Shown in pieces: positions 9,295 to 18,099 of a DNA stretch of 64,000 nt. Positions within the stretch are counted from its first letter, which is position 1. Every line of letters starts with the position of its first letter. The stretch is from the NCBI RefSeq assembly GCF_036492835.1, contig NZ_AP025320.1, positions 1 through 64,000 of the forward strand, written 5' to 3'. This DNA comes from Fulvitalea axinellae (GTDB lineage: Bacteria; Bacteroidota; Bacteroidia; Cytophagales; Cyclobacteriaceae). A program made the position numbers and the translations under genes. The notes beneath the pieces are model-generated. The model searched no databases. It was not told the origin of the DNA and worked only from the letters and a program-made list of their open reading frames with translations.

Positions 9295-10269
9295 TTAAGC
9301 GTGCTGTGCCGCTGCTTCGAGTTCTTTCCAAACCAATGAGCTGGCTCCCAATACGGCGGCGTGCGCTCCAGGAAGCTCGGACTTGATGATCTGTACTTTG
9401 TTTCTGTAGATAGAGAGCATGTGCTCCTCCATGTATTTTTTGGTCGGCTTGATGATGGTGTCACCAGCGTTTGCCACACCTCCGAAGAGGAAGAATGCCT
9501 CAGGGCTTGAGAAAGCGGTGGCGTCGGCCAAGGCTTTTCCAAGGATCTCGGCAGTCATGCGGAACGCTTCTTTAGCGAGCTCGTCACCTTCCATGGCCGC
9601 TTCGTAGATCATTTTTGAAGTGATCTCAGAAGCTTTGACGTCGCGCAAAGAGCTAGGCAATTGCGTAGAACCGATCAGCGCAGACACGGTACGGGTAAGA
9701 CCTGTAGCCGAGCAGTAAGTCTCGAGGCAACCTTTACGACCGCAACCGCACTGGCGTCCGTTCGGCACGGCGATTACGTGGCCGAGTTCGCCGGCGAATC
9801 CGTCGTGTCCGTAAACGAGCTCGCCATTGATGACGATACCGCTTCCGAGGCCTGTACCCAAAGTGATCATGATGAAGTTCTTCATGCCTTTGGCTCCGCC
9901 GTAAATCATCTCGCCGATGGCCGCCGCGTTGGCGTCATTGGTAAGGGCGATAGCCGGGTAGTCGTAGCGACGCTTGAAGATCTCAACCAACGGCACTACT
10001 CCTTTGAACTTAAGGTTTGGGGCGAACTCGATAGCTCCCGAGTAGTAGTTTCCGTTCGGGGCTCCGATGCCGATGCCGAGAACTTTGATGTCCGAGATAG
10101 TGTCAACCAGGCGGTCGATCTCGGCGAAGAGGGCTTCAGAGTAGTCGTCGATGTCGTCATAGGCGGCTGTTGAGATGCCTCCCGACGCGAATACGTGTCC
10201 TTTTTGGTCAACAATACCGACTACGGTGTTGGTGCCTCCAATGTCAATTCCGATTGCAACTTCTTTCAT
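9295..10269 (-). CDS. ROK-family sugar kinase
   Basis: Cytoplasmic ATP-dependent hexose kinase of the ROK family, about 324 aa. I take the ATG at 10269 (MKEVAIGIDIGGTN); a TTG four codons upstream is less likely. Visible motifs: the phosphate-binding IDIGGTNTVVG, the catalytic region LTNDANAAAIGE, LGTGLGSGIVI, the ROK signature EXGH as ELGHV, and the zinc-binding CGCGRKGCLE. It phosphorylates glucose, mannose, fructose or an N-acetylated sugar; the sequence does not decide. Placed first in a minus-strand unit with two alpha-mannosidases, mannose or glucose kinase activity is a reasonable inference. It has no N-terminal winged helix, so it is not a ROK repressor. Confidence 0.9.
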   Translation of the reverse strand: MKEVAIGIDIGGTNTVVGIVDQKGHVFASGGISTAAYDDIDDYSEALFAEIDRLVDTISDIKVLGIGIGAPNGNYYSGAIEFAPNLKFKGVVPLVEIFKRRYDYPAIALTNDANAAAIGEMIYGGAKGMKNFIMITLGTGLGSGIVINGELVYGHDGFAGELGHVIAVPNGRQCGCGRKGCLETYCSATGLTRTVSALIGSTQLPSSLRDVKASEITSKMIYEAAMEGDELAKEAFRMTAEILGKALADATAFSSPEAFFLFGGVANAGDTIIKPTKKYMEEHMLSIYRNKVQIIKSELPGAHAAVLGASSLVWKELEAAAQHA

Positions 10270-10461
10270 GGCAAAAGTCAAAATTCTTATAATTCAAGAC
10301 CGTTGAGATCTTTGATGAAAAACAAAACTCAATATACGAATTTCGCTTCGATAAAACGGTCCCGGAAACCTCTTTCTGGCTTACAATTTTATGATACGAA
10401 GATAGCGCGAAACACGAAAAAATCCTTACATAGGGGCTACATGAGGGTTACATTTTGAAAT

Positions 10462-10491
10462 CGGGTAAAAAAATACCCGTTTAAACGGGTA
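10462..10491. terminator. Palindromic stem region downstream of a small gene
   Basis: TACCCG/CGGGTA units occur three times. CGGGTA (10462-10467) can pair with TACCCG (10474-10479), or the latter with CGGGTA at 10486-10491 as the 18-bp palindrome 10474-10491. The two alternative hairpins share one arm. The site sits about 20 bp past the stop of the gene at 10512-10889 and upstream of the ROK gene, so it may be a terminator or an operator. Confidence 0.45.
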
Positions 10492-10511
10492 AAATTAAAT
10501 AATCGCTAAGG

Positions 10512-10889
10512 CTAGTCGTTCCTATTTTCATCGCGTTGGTCAAATTCCCTTCCGGCGTCATCGATCAGTTCCTCCATCTCGAACTCCACACCGTCGGGTA
10601 TTTCATGGAAAACCATAATTAGCTCAGGGGTCCGGACCATGATTTTCTTGAGGTTCCTATCCGATTGGTTAAGCTGTAATGTAACCATACAAAGGTCATG
10701 GTAACAGAACTCTTCGGTGTGATAATAGAAATTGGTGAAGTCGGATTTGAGACAGCTGAAATTCCAGCAAACTTGCTCATAAGCGTATTTGATGATTTCC
10801 TTGGCCAGCTCCTGATCCACCATTTGCTCGTCTGGCTTGAACTCTCTCAGGCGTCCCCGGCTATCTATAAAGGCATTATTTCCTTCCAT
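10512..10889 (-). CDS. Hypothetical protein, 125 aa
   Basis: Not recognised. The protein is acidic, soluble and cysteine-containing (Cys-rich middle: YEQVCWNFSCLKSD, then EEFCYHDLCMV) and has no signal peptide or membrane segment. The C-terminus is strongly acidic and charged (EMEELIDDAGREFDQRDENRND). It begins with an ATG at 10889 and has a consistent coding pattern. The four cysteines in the middle might bind metal, but the spacing does not match a zinc motif I know. It lies alone between proC and the ROK kinase, on the same strand as both. No function is proposed. Confidence 0.6.
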   Translation of the reverse strand: MEGNNAFIDSRGRLREFKPDEQMVDQELAKEIIKYAYEQVCWNFSCLKSDFTNFYYHTEEFCYHDLCMVTLQLNQSDRNLKKIMVRTPELIMVFHEIPDGVEFEMEELIDDAGREFDQRDENRND

Positions 10890-11010
10890 TTTCAGTCAGT
10901 GTTTCTTTACTGACTCTTTATTCGCAAAATGCTTGCAGAGAGTGGCCGAATCGCCGGAAAAAATCTCAAAAAATTTTCTTTAGTACGAAAAACTGTAAAA
11001 AATATTGAGA

Positions 11011-11049
11011 AAAAGTCCCGAAACGGGTGTTCTGTGTTTCGGAACTTTT
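11011..11049 (-). terminator. Terminator of proC
   Basis: Inverted repeat 11011-11024 with 11036-11049, one mismatch, flanked by A and T runs on both sides, starting about 16 bp past the proC stop codon. Confidence 0.65.
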
Positions 11050-11064
11050 ATCAAATAAGCAGGT

Positions 11065-11871
11065 TTATTTGCTTTTGAGTATGTCTTCATAAGAGGTGAC
11101 GATTCCTCTGATAAGTGAAGAGCTAAAGCCTTGGTGTTCCATCTCGTTAAGGCCGGCGATGGTGCAGCCTTTCGGAGTGGTGACGCTGTCAATCTCTTCT
11201 TCAGGATGTTTTCCGTTGCTGATCAACAACTCCGCGGCGCCTTTGACAGTCTGCAAGGCAATCTTGCGGGCGTCATGAGAACTGAAGCCGATTTGGATGC
11301 CGCCTTGCATCATGCCCCGGATAAAACGGAGAACGTATGCAGTACCGCACGCACCAAGAACTGTGGCGGCGTCCATCAATTCCTCATTAATCAGAAGCGT
11401 CTCGCCGGACTGGTCGAATATTTCCTGCACTAAAGCGCTCTGCTCTTTGGTGGAAGCGTGGGCGCTGATGCAAGTCATCGATTCGCCCACCGCCGCCGCG
11501 ATGTTCGGCATGGCCCGGAATACAGGCAAGTCTTCGGTTTTCAGGAAGCCAAGAATATCTGCGATGGTGACGCCTGACGCTACGGAAACCAATACGTGTT
11601 TTTTGGGATCAAGTGCGGGGGCGATTTCCTCTACAACGCTTTTGACCCTATAAGGCTTCACGGCGATAATGATGATGTCGGAGGCTTTGACGGCCGCCAC
11701 ATTGTCGTTTGAGACATTGATGCCCAAATAATTGGTCGTTTTCCCTTCAAGGGGGCGGTGGCGTGTCGCCGTAATGTTTGAAGGATCTATTTTTTGGGAA
11801 CGGACTAGGCCTTTGACGATGGAAGAGCCCAGATTTCCATATCCGATTACGGCTACGCTGATATTTTCCAT
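11065..11871 (-). CDS. proC: Pyrroline-5-carboxylate reductase
   Basis: Last step of proline biosynthesis: reduction of 1-pyrroline-5-carboxylate to L-proline with NAD(P)H, in the cytoplasm. The 268-aa length is normal. An N-terminal Rossmann motif VAVIGYGNLGSSIVKG, then DIIIIAVKPYRV, the central SVASGVTI, RAMPNIAAAVGES, and the C-terminal dimerisation signature with TPKGCTIAGLNEME are all present. Single-gene unit with its own terminator and a long upstream gap. Confidence 0.95.
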   Translation of the reverse strand: MENISVAVIGYGNLGSSIVKGLVRSQKIDPSNITATRHRPLEGKTTNYLGINVSNDNVAAVKASDIIIIAVKPYRVKSVVEEIAPALDPKKHVLVSVASGVTIADILGFLKTEDLPVFRAMPNIAAAVGESMTCISAHASTKEQSALVQEIFDQSGETLLINEELMDAATVLGACGTAYVLRFIRGMMQGGIQIGFSSHDARKIALQTVKGAAELLISNGKHPEEEIDSVTTPKGCTIAGLNEMEHQGFSSSLIRGIVTSYEDILKSK

Positions 11872-12212
11872 GGATTCTGAATATATGATAAAATGGTATT
11901 AGTCGAAGAAAAAGAAAGGGCTGATGGCAACGGGATTCAAGGTGTGTCTATCTGAGAGAGTAGCGTGAAGCTTGAAAAACTAATATCCGTGGTCTTACCA
12001 TTTTCCCATTCACTGAAAACTTAGGCTTAGTATCCTATCCTGAGAGAATAAATAAAGAGTGTTTTGCTCGCATTATCAGTGTAAATCTATAATTGGTGTC
12101 AAATATACATTGTTTGGTTGTTTTTATTAAATATATCACACCAATTGGTCGATTCTATTATTTTCGGTTAAAAAAAATGATAAAGCGTAAGGCTATGAAC
12201 AAGGATATAAAA
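11872..12212. other. Intergenic gap upstream of proC
   Basis: AT-rich and without a credible gene in any frame. It should hold the proC promoter (minus strand) near its left end. I find no convincing TTTG/TAnnTTTG Bacteroidota promoter pair and no repeat beyond the terminator at 12213. Confidence 0.5.
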
Positions 12213-12240
12213 AATCCCGAGCCAATGAAGGCTTGGGATT
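12213..12240 (-). terminator. Terminator of the GH95 gene
   Basis: An 11-bp stem (12213-12223 with 12230-12240, one mismatch) about 20 bp after the GH95 stop codon, with A-rich sequence beyond it that becomes a T run on the minus strand. Confidence 0.75.
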
Positions 12241-12261
12241 CAGCTTTTGTTTTTTGAATCG

Positions 12262-14661
12262 TCATTTGACGGGAAGGGCGATTGTTTCGCCTTTATTGGC
12301 GACGATGTCGAATAGCTTTCCGTTTATTTTGATTTTTCCTGGCTTTCCGGCTTCGGAAGTCAGTTTTGCCGATATAATTTTCCCTTGCCTCCATTCGAAG
12401 TCCAGAGTATAGGCGCCTCTGGCCCGGAGCCCTTTGGCCGAGCCGTCTGGCCATGCTTCTGGAAGCGCTGGAAGCAATTCCACATAATCACCGTGCGACT
12501 GCAACAACATTTCGGCTATTCCGGCTGTACCGCCAAGGTTACCGTCGATTTGGAACGGCGGATGGGCGCAAAACAGGTTGGGGTAGGAGCCGCTTCGTTC
12601 GCCGTAGCTTCCGTTATCTCTTGGCTGAATGGACGGGCGCAACAGGTTTTTGAGCATAGAGTACGCACGGTCGCCGTCTTTGAGCCGTGCCCAGAAATTG
12701 ATTTTCCAGGCCAATGACCAACCCGTTCCGCCATCTCCGCGGCGGTTAAGTGTCGCTTTGGCCGCCTCGAAAAGTTCGGGAGTGTTTTCGGCGATCTCGT
12801 TTCCGGGATACAACCCGAAAAGATGGGAAACGTGGCGATGGCGCGGATCGGCTTCCTCGTAGTCTTTGATCCATTCCATCACAGTCCCGTTCGCACCGAT
12901 ACGTGTAGGTGGAAGCTTCGCCAAAGCTGCCTTGATTTCGGACTTAAGCTCTGTGTCAGTTCCCAGAATGTCAATGGCCTTAAGGCTGTTTTCAAAAAGG
13001 TTACGGAGGATCTGTATATCCATAGTAGCCGAATACGTGATGTATTTCAGTTCTCCGGTTTCGGGGTCTTTATAGCGTAACTCAGGCGATTGAGACGGAA
13101 CAGTGGCCAAGTAACCGTCAGGGCCGTCCACAAGAAAATCAAGAGAGAACAAGACAGCGCCTTTCATCATTGGCCAAGCCTTTTGGCTAAGGAACAGTTT
13201 GTCTTGGGTGAATTCGTAATGGCGCCAAACCGGCAGGCACATCCACGGGCCGGCCACCGGGAAAAGTCCCCAAGGGCCGTCGTGCACGCCTGATCTACCG
13301 AACGGGCCAGTACAGTGATGTAAGGTCCAGCCACGGGCGCCGTAGCCGATTTTTGCCGCTTGTCGGCCCTGCTGAAGGCTTATTTTTTCCATAAAATTGG
13401 TAAGCGGTTCAGTAGTTTCAGACAGGTTGGTGACTTCGGCGGGCCAATAGTTCATCTGTAAATTGATATTGGTGTGGAAGTCGCCATTCCAGGCGGCGGC
13501 GAGGTCTTCGTTCCAAAGCCCTTGGAGGTTGGCGGGCAATTTTCCGGGAGCGTTGGAACTGCCCAGCAAGAGATAACGGCCGTATTGGTAATACAAGGCT
13601 GCCAGTGACGGGTCTGATTCGCCGGCTTCAAAACGGCTCAAGCGGACGTCTGTGGGAAGAGTATCGTTTACTGAAGTTCCTAAATGAATGTCAGATCGGG
13701 CCATAAGGCCAGAGTGTCTGGCGATATGATCGCCCAATACGTTCTCGAATCCTTTTTCTTGGGCTTTGGTCAGAAGTTTACCACAGATTTTTTCAGGAAC
13801 GATAGACGAATCGAGGTCCAGATTTTCAAAATCATAGTCTGTAGCGCAAGCTATGGTAAGGACAAGTTTACGCACATCTTTGGCTGCGAGCTGCGAACCT
13901 TCCGCCGTAATTTTTCCACCCGTATTTTCGGCTACGAGTTTTCCGGCGAATCGCATATGCTTTCCGGCAGGGCCACGGTTTTTTTCAATGCTAAGCGTAT
14001 CGGTAATTTGACCGGTAAGCGTCAGGCTATTGTCACTGGTGGCGGTGCTTGTGGCGTCAGTTATCCGGTCAAGCCCGACATTCACGGAAAACGTTTCCGG
14101 TGATTCCAACGCTACAACGATCACGTCGTCTATCGCCGATGCGAAAACGCTTTGGGTGAATGGCTGTCCATCTACTTTATAAGAAGTCTTCGAGATACCC
14201 GACATCAGGTCAAGCTCCCTGTTGTATTTAGAGATATTCCCTCGTTTGCCAAAATCAAGGTTCAGATCCATAAAAGTTTGATGCGAACGGATCCGAGGAG
14301 GTGTTCCAAGCATCTTTTCGCTAACAAGCTCACGGGATTCTTTGATTTTTCCCGCAAACACAAGTCGTTGGACCTCTTTAAGTGCTTGGGCTGATTCTGG
14401 GTTATTGTCGTCGAGTTTGATTCCGCCCCAGAGGCTTTCTTCGTTGATCTGGATGCGCTCGACGTCGGTTCGGCCAAAAATCATGGCGCCGATCCGGCCG
14501 TTGCCAATCGGAAGAGCTTCTTCCCAAATTTTGGCGGGCTGGGTGTAGAGCAGTCTGTATGGGCTCTTTTCCGGGGGCTTTTCTTCGCCTTTGCTAAAGT
14601 AAAGCGTTCCGAGGATCATGCTTAATGCAATTAGCGAAAGCAGGACATTTTTACGTTTCAT
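12262..14661 (-). CDS. GH95 alpha-L-fucosidase
   Basis: Inverting exo-alpha-L-fucosidase of family GH95 (799 aa), typically cutting alpha-1,2-fucose (some members alpha-L-galactose) from glycan ends. An N-terminal hydrophobic segment (MKRKNVLLSLIALSMILG) acts as signal peptide or anchor. Diagnostic blocks are LPIGNGRIGAMIFG, NLQGLWNEDLAAAWNGDFHT, the N398-I-N400 pair, VPSQSPE527 and the FQID706GNLG loop. By position these correspond to the catalytic asparagines, glutamic acid and aspartate known from the bifidobacterial AfcA enzyme, so activity is expected. It stands as a single gene with its own terminator, 27 kb from the fucose catabolic genes on the same strand. A neighbouring GH29 or SusCD is absent. 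Confidence 0.94.
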   Translation of the reverse strand: MKRKNVLLSLIALSMILGTLYFSKGEEKPPEKSPYRLLYTQPAKIWEEALPIGNGRIGAMIFGRTDVERIQINEESLWGGIKLDDNNPESAQALKEVQRLVFAGKIKESRELVSEKMLGTPPRIRSHQTFMDLNLDFGKRGNISKYNRELDLMSGISKTSYKVDGQPFTQSVFASAIDDVIVVALESPETFSVNVGLDRITDATSTATSDNSLTLTGQITDTLSIEKNRGPAGKHMRFAGKLVAENTGGKITAEGSQLAAKDVRKLVLTIACATDYDFENLDLDSSIVPEKICGKLLTKAQEKGFENVLGDHIARHSGLMARSDIHLGTSVNDTLPTDVRLSRFEAGESDPSLAALYYQYGRYLLLGSSNAPGKLPANLQGLWNEDLAAAWNGDFHTNINLQMNYWPAEVTNLSETTEPLTNFMEKISLQQGRQAAKIGYGARGWTLHHCTGPFGRSGVHDGPWGLFPVAGPWMCLPVWRHYEFTQDKLFLSQKAWPMMKGAVLFSLDFLVDGPDGYLATVPSQSPELRYKDPETGELKYITYSATMDIQILRNLFENSLKAIDILGTDTELKSEIKAALAKLPPTRIGANGTVMEWIKDYEEADPRHRHVSHLFGLYPGNEIAENTPELFEAAKATLNRRGDGGTGWSLAWKINFWARLKDGDRAYSMLKNLLRPSIQPRDNGSYGERSGSYPNLFCAHPPFQIDGNLGGTAGIAEMLLQSHGDYVELLPALPEAWPDGSAKGLRARGAYTLDFEWRQGKIISAKLTSEAGKPGKIKINGKLFDIVANKGETIALPVK

Positions 14662-14846
14662 AGGTGGATGATGGGGTAGGAGATTACTGAATAGTTTTAG
14701 CTTGGACGTTTGAATTTCATAAATTAACGATTGTTTTTAAAGCTCCTTAAATGAAAATCCGAAGCGGAGTGCATTTTGAGCCAATAAAAGGACGGGGAAC
14801 ACAACGTGATCAGGTAATGGTTCTTGTGTATAGTAGAAAAATACTA

Positions 14847-15800
14847 TTAGACTTCTTTAAGTACAAGGTAACATGTATAGAGTAGGTAAAATCTCAGTAG
14901 CAGCCCGGCTTCCCAACGGTCGAGTTTTTTCTTTTTCCCTGTAAACATCGCAATAAACAGAAATGCTGTTCCGCCAAGCAGAATATATAAATCAGCGTTA
15001 AAGTCAGGATTAAATCCAACGGGTTTGACCATACTGCTGACGGAGAGAATCAGCAGTATATTAAAAACGTTGGAACCAAGTACATTACCGATTGCGATGT
15101 CGCTGTTTCTTTTGAGAGCCGCTACCAAAGATGTGACCAATTCGGGTAATGATGTTCCCGCCGCAACAATGGTTAGCCCTATAACCTTTTCACTAACACC
15201 CAACTCCGAAGCGATTTTCACACTATAGTTTACAACTAGTTGCCCTCCGACAATTAGTCCTGTAAGGCCGAATATTATGAGTAACCATATTTTTAGAGTG
15301 GGGACGTTTGCGGGGGAATTATCTTCGTTGCTTTCGGTTTTTGTTTGGGTAAAGGCGTAATACAGAAATGCCAGAAACAGGATTAGCATTACCGATGCGT
15401 CCAGACGATCAATAGATGTATTTTGGCTTGTATAAAAATCATTGGCCAATAATAGAAGGAATAGCGTTGCTGTCAGAGAAATTGGAATCTCTTTCCACGC
15501 TGTGGATGACTGTACGGAAATAGGGAAAACCAACCCTGAAATCCCCAAGATTATAAATAAATTGAAGTTGTTACTGCCTATTATGTTACCCAAAACGATA
15601 TCGGAATAGCCTTTTGATGAGGCAATAACATTTACCACTAGTTCCGGAGCCGATGTCCCGAACGCAACTATAGTAAGGCCTATGGCCAAGTCAGAGATTT
15701 TATATCTTTTGGCTAATGAAGAGGCGCCGTCGACTAACCAGTTTGCCCCGATTATCAACATTGCGAACCCTATGATTACCAATAAAACGGAGAAAACCAT
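14847..15800 (-). CDS. CaCA-family cation antiporter (YrbG-like Na+/Ca2+ exchanger)
   Basis: Inner-membrane Ca2+/Na+ or Ca2+/H+ exchanger, 317 aa with about ten membrane segments. The two inverted alpha-repeats are plain: GTSAPELVVNVIAS with GNIIGSNNFN in the first half, and GTSLPELVTSLVAA with GNVLGSNVFNILL in the second. The conserved Glu of each GTSxPE motif is the ion ligand. A short loop with acidic residues (ESNEDNSP) separates the halves. Monocistronic as far as can be seen. The E. coli relative YrbG has no firm physiological role. Confidence 0.92.
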   Translation of the reverse strand: MVFSVLLVIIGFAMLIIGANWLVDGASSLAKRYKISDLAIGLTIVAFGTSAPELVVNVIASSKGYSDIVLGNIIGSNNFNLFIILGISGLVFPISVQSSTAWKEIPISLTATLFLLLLANDFYTSQNTSIDRLDASVMLILFLAFLYYAFTQTKTESNEDNSPANVPTLKIWLLIIFGLTGLIVGGQLVVNYSVKIASELGVSEKVIGLTIVAAGTSLPELVTSLVAALKRNSDIAIGNVLGSNVFNILLILSVSSMVKPVGFNPDFNADLYILLGGTAFLFIAMFTGKKKKLDRWEAGLLLRFYLLYTCYLVLKEV

Positions 15801-15863
15801 CCCGTTAAGCTTATAGCGTTAAAGATTATTTGATAAATCCGATAAATGAAATAGACAATGCCC

Positions 15864-17162
15864 TCATTTTCTTTTTGGTGGATTGTAAGGATACTGCCTG
15901 TGGGCGGCTTTGCTTTCGTCTTTTTGTTTGTCGATAGGGGTTTCGGACTTATGAATAATCAGCTCGGCCATATCTGATCTTATGCGTTTCAAAACACTCA
16001 TTTCCCATTCTATAAAGCCGATTATCTTTTCTTTTTTCTCCTTTTCCCCAATATCTTCTTCGTCGATCTCGTCAATATTTTGCTTGGCGGTAGCGATAAA
16101 GTCATCATGTTCGCTCACTAGTCTCCCGAATTCCTTATCGAACATGTCGTTCGGGTAGACGAAAGGCTTTGGGCAAGCAACGTTTATTACGGCTACCTGT
16201 AGGTTTTCATAATGTAGAGTGACCATATTCCGTAACCAGATCAGGTCCTCTTCCAATTCCGTTAGTTTCTTCCGTGTCAGTTCGGAGGCGATTAACCAGG
16301 CCAGTGGATTTGTCATCGATAGACAAAGTTCATCTTCGGGTAAGTCATCAAGGTGACCAAGGTCTTCAAGAAAATCTGACATATCCGGCACGTCAGAAAG
16401 TGTTTCTATTTTTCGTACAAAGCTGATAAACGCTCCGAGATTACCGATGTCTCGTTGGCTTTTCTCCAAAAGCTCTTCTCTCTTTTCTGATTTATTCATC
16501 CGGGTTATTCCCAGTACGAAATTCCGGTATATTTTCTCGAAATCAGGCTTTTTTAGTTCTTTTGGAACTTCCTTAGCGTAAGGCACTAATGCCATGTCAT
16601 TTGTGGAAGGTTGATCTTCCGAAGTATCTTTTTCGGGAACAAGTTTTTCTGGTTTTACGGATGTTTCTTTTGCTGGAAGGTCGCGGCGCCAATTGGGATC
16701 ATTATCTGATCGAGCCAAAGAACCTTGGCCTACATAAATATCAAAACCAGCCTGTTTTAGTAGCCCGTTCGTTTTTCTGATTACGTCGTCTAACCCAGGT
16801 TGGAAATATTGGGCGATAAAAACGCCGGAACCAGACGGATCAATAAAGTTAAAACGGGTGGCGTCCTTTGCCGGAGAATAGTGCATGCTCCTTATTTTGA
16901 GCAACCTGTTTTTGCCAAGCGGACGTTGGGTATCGATAATAATTGTCAAGTGCGGGTAAGCGGTACTCGGAATCATGATAATCCGCCCGAAAGGATCTTT
17001 ACTAAAATATCTGCCAGATCGCCATGATGATTCGTTTACCATTACACGGGCCCGCTGTACAACCGGTACACCTGCCGAAGCCTTGGATGTAGAGCCTACA
17101 TGCCGGTATGTCTTTTCGTGATCAAGAAACACTTTTATACTAAAGGTATCAGTCTTAACCAC
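15864..17162 (-). CDS. Orphan 432-aa protein with N-terminal PVVQR motif; possible effector
   Basis: Not recognised. Residues 1-30 are polar, then PVVQR (33-37). Residues 38-150 are predicted beta-rich (RIIMIPSTAYPHLTIIID, SGSGVFIAQYFQPG), 150-200 form a disordered charged linker, and 200-400 are helical and very acidic with coiled-coil-like heptads (MNKSEKREELLEKSQRD, TRKKLTELEEDLIWLRN). A proline and lysine-rich tail ends PYNPPKRK. The start is a GTG two codons after an in-frame TAA, so it is the first possible start in that frame but not secure. There is no signal peptide or membrane segment. It is isolated, with an AT-rich 277-bp gap upstream. The PVVQR motif recalls the short sequence that often follows the leader of DUF4157 or contractile-injection-associated proteins (from memory, unsearched). 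Confidence 0.45.
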   Translation of the reverse strand: MVKTDTFSIKVFLDHEKTYRHVGSTSKASAGVPVVQRARVMVNESSWRSGRYFSKDPFGRIIMIPSTAYPHLTIIIDTQRPLGKNRLLKIRSMHYSPAKDATRFNFIDPSGSGVFIAQYFQPGLDDVIRKTNGLLKQAGFDIYVGQGSLARSDNDPNWRRDLPAKETSVKPEKLVPEKDTSEDQPSTNDMALVPYAKEVPKELKKPDFEKIYRNFVLGITRMNKSEKREELLEKSQRDIGNLGAFISFVRKIETLSDVPDMSDFLEDLGHLDDLPEDELCLSMTNPLAWLIASELTRKKLTELEEDLIWLRNMVTLHYENLQVAVINVACPKPFVYPNDMFDKEFGRLVSEHDDFIATAKQNIDEIDEEDIGEKEKKEKIIGFIEWEMSVLKRIRSDMAELIIHKSETPIDKQKDESKAAHRQYPYNPPKRK

Positions 17163-17439
17163 TGTTTACGCTACTTTGTTAGAGTTAATGATAGGTGTAT
17201 TTTTTCAGATTAATTTTTATTAAAAGAATATGAATTATGTTAAATAGAGGCTTAAAGTAAATTACCCTCCCCTTCGAATGTTTTTTATGAAAGAAGAGCT
17301 TTGGAAGCTCTCAACACCTACTGATCTCAAAAAAATTAAATATTTAGAACAAAAATCAGTATCTGGTTGAATAAAATGAGCGATATATTTATATTTAATA
17401 TTAAATAAACAAATAAACGTCTTTGAAAATCTTCAGACG

Positions 17440-18045
17440 ATGAAACTAAAACTGCCCCAGCTTCTCGTTTTGGCGATACTGACAGCCCTCTTCGCTTTGG
17501 GAGGAAATAAACTGTGGGATATTCTGATCCGTGTTTTAGTCAGCGGATTTGACACTTTACAAGTATCGACCATGAGCCTTCCGGGCCAATATCCTGAGAA
17601 AATAACATTCTCGATAATCTCGGCAATTTTACCGACTCTTATCATAGTCGCCCTGTTGGTGGCCAAACCTTTCAAGAAAAGACACTATTTTATTATGCCT
17701 TCGGCAGTTGTGGTGTCTATTTTGTTTTTCTTATGGACCCGTTTCCACTTTTTCTGGCTTCAGGACGATACGGCGAGCCAAATGATCGTCAATGGATTGA
17801 CGGTGCAAAAAAACATTGCGATTGACCAACTGCATATTTCCTCATTTTTCTCGCTTGGTGCGATTGTAGGCATACTTTCCGCTATTGCTTATGTCCAAAT
17901 GTCACGTTTTAAGCTTGGGTATAAACAGTCGTTTCTTCATAACGCCACTTTGAAGGCAAGTCAAAAAAGGCAGAGCGACAACCGTGGTTTCAGCAGTTCT
18001 ATTGACAGGGGCAAAAGGTCTGTGATTTCGCGATACGGGAAATAA
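17440..18045 (+). CDS. Hypothetical membrane protein, 201 aa
   Basis: Unrecognised inner-membrane protein. Four hydrophobic segments are visible: residues 7-23, 52-74 (IISAILPTLIIVALLVA), 83-99 (MPSAVVVSILFFLW) and 134-151 (ISSFFSLGAIVGILSAIAYV). The 45-residue C-terminus is basic and probably cytoplasmic (SQKRQSDNRGFSS...SIDRGKRSVISRYGK). The ATG at 17440 is supported by the clean hydrophobic start. Single gene ending at a strong terminator. The 277-bp gap upstream is AT-rich and otherwise empty. Confidence 0.65.
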   Translation: MKLKLPQLLVLAILTALFALGGNKLWDILIRVLVSGFDTLQVSTMSLPGQYPEKITFSIISAILPTLIIVALLVAKPFKKRHYFIMPSAVVVSILFFLWTRFHFFWLQDDTASQMIVNGLTVQKNIAIDQLHISSFFSLGAIVGILSAIAYVQMSRFKLGYKQSFLHNATLKASQKRQSDNRGFSSSIDRGKRSVISRYGK

Positions 18046-18060
18046 CGATATATAAAAAAC

Positions 18061-18088
18061 AGGGCACGAATTTTATGGTTCGTGCCCT
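18061..18088. terminator. Bidirectional terminator
   Basis: A perfect 10-bp stem (18061-18070 with 18079-18088) between two convergent genes, with A and T runs on its flanks. Confidence 0.88.
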
Positions 18089-18099
18089 AAATCTGATCC

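Noticed and set aside
9171-9542. N-terminal extension of the second GH92 frame
   Set aside because: The lipoprotein signal at 9170 is the real N-terminus; the upstream extension runs across a terminator and into the ROK gene.
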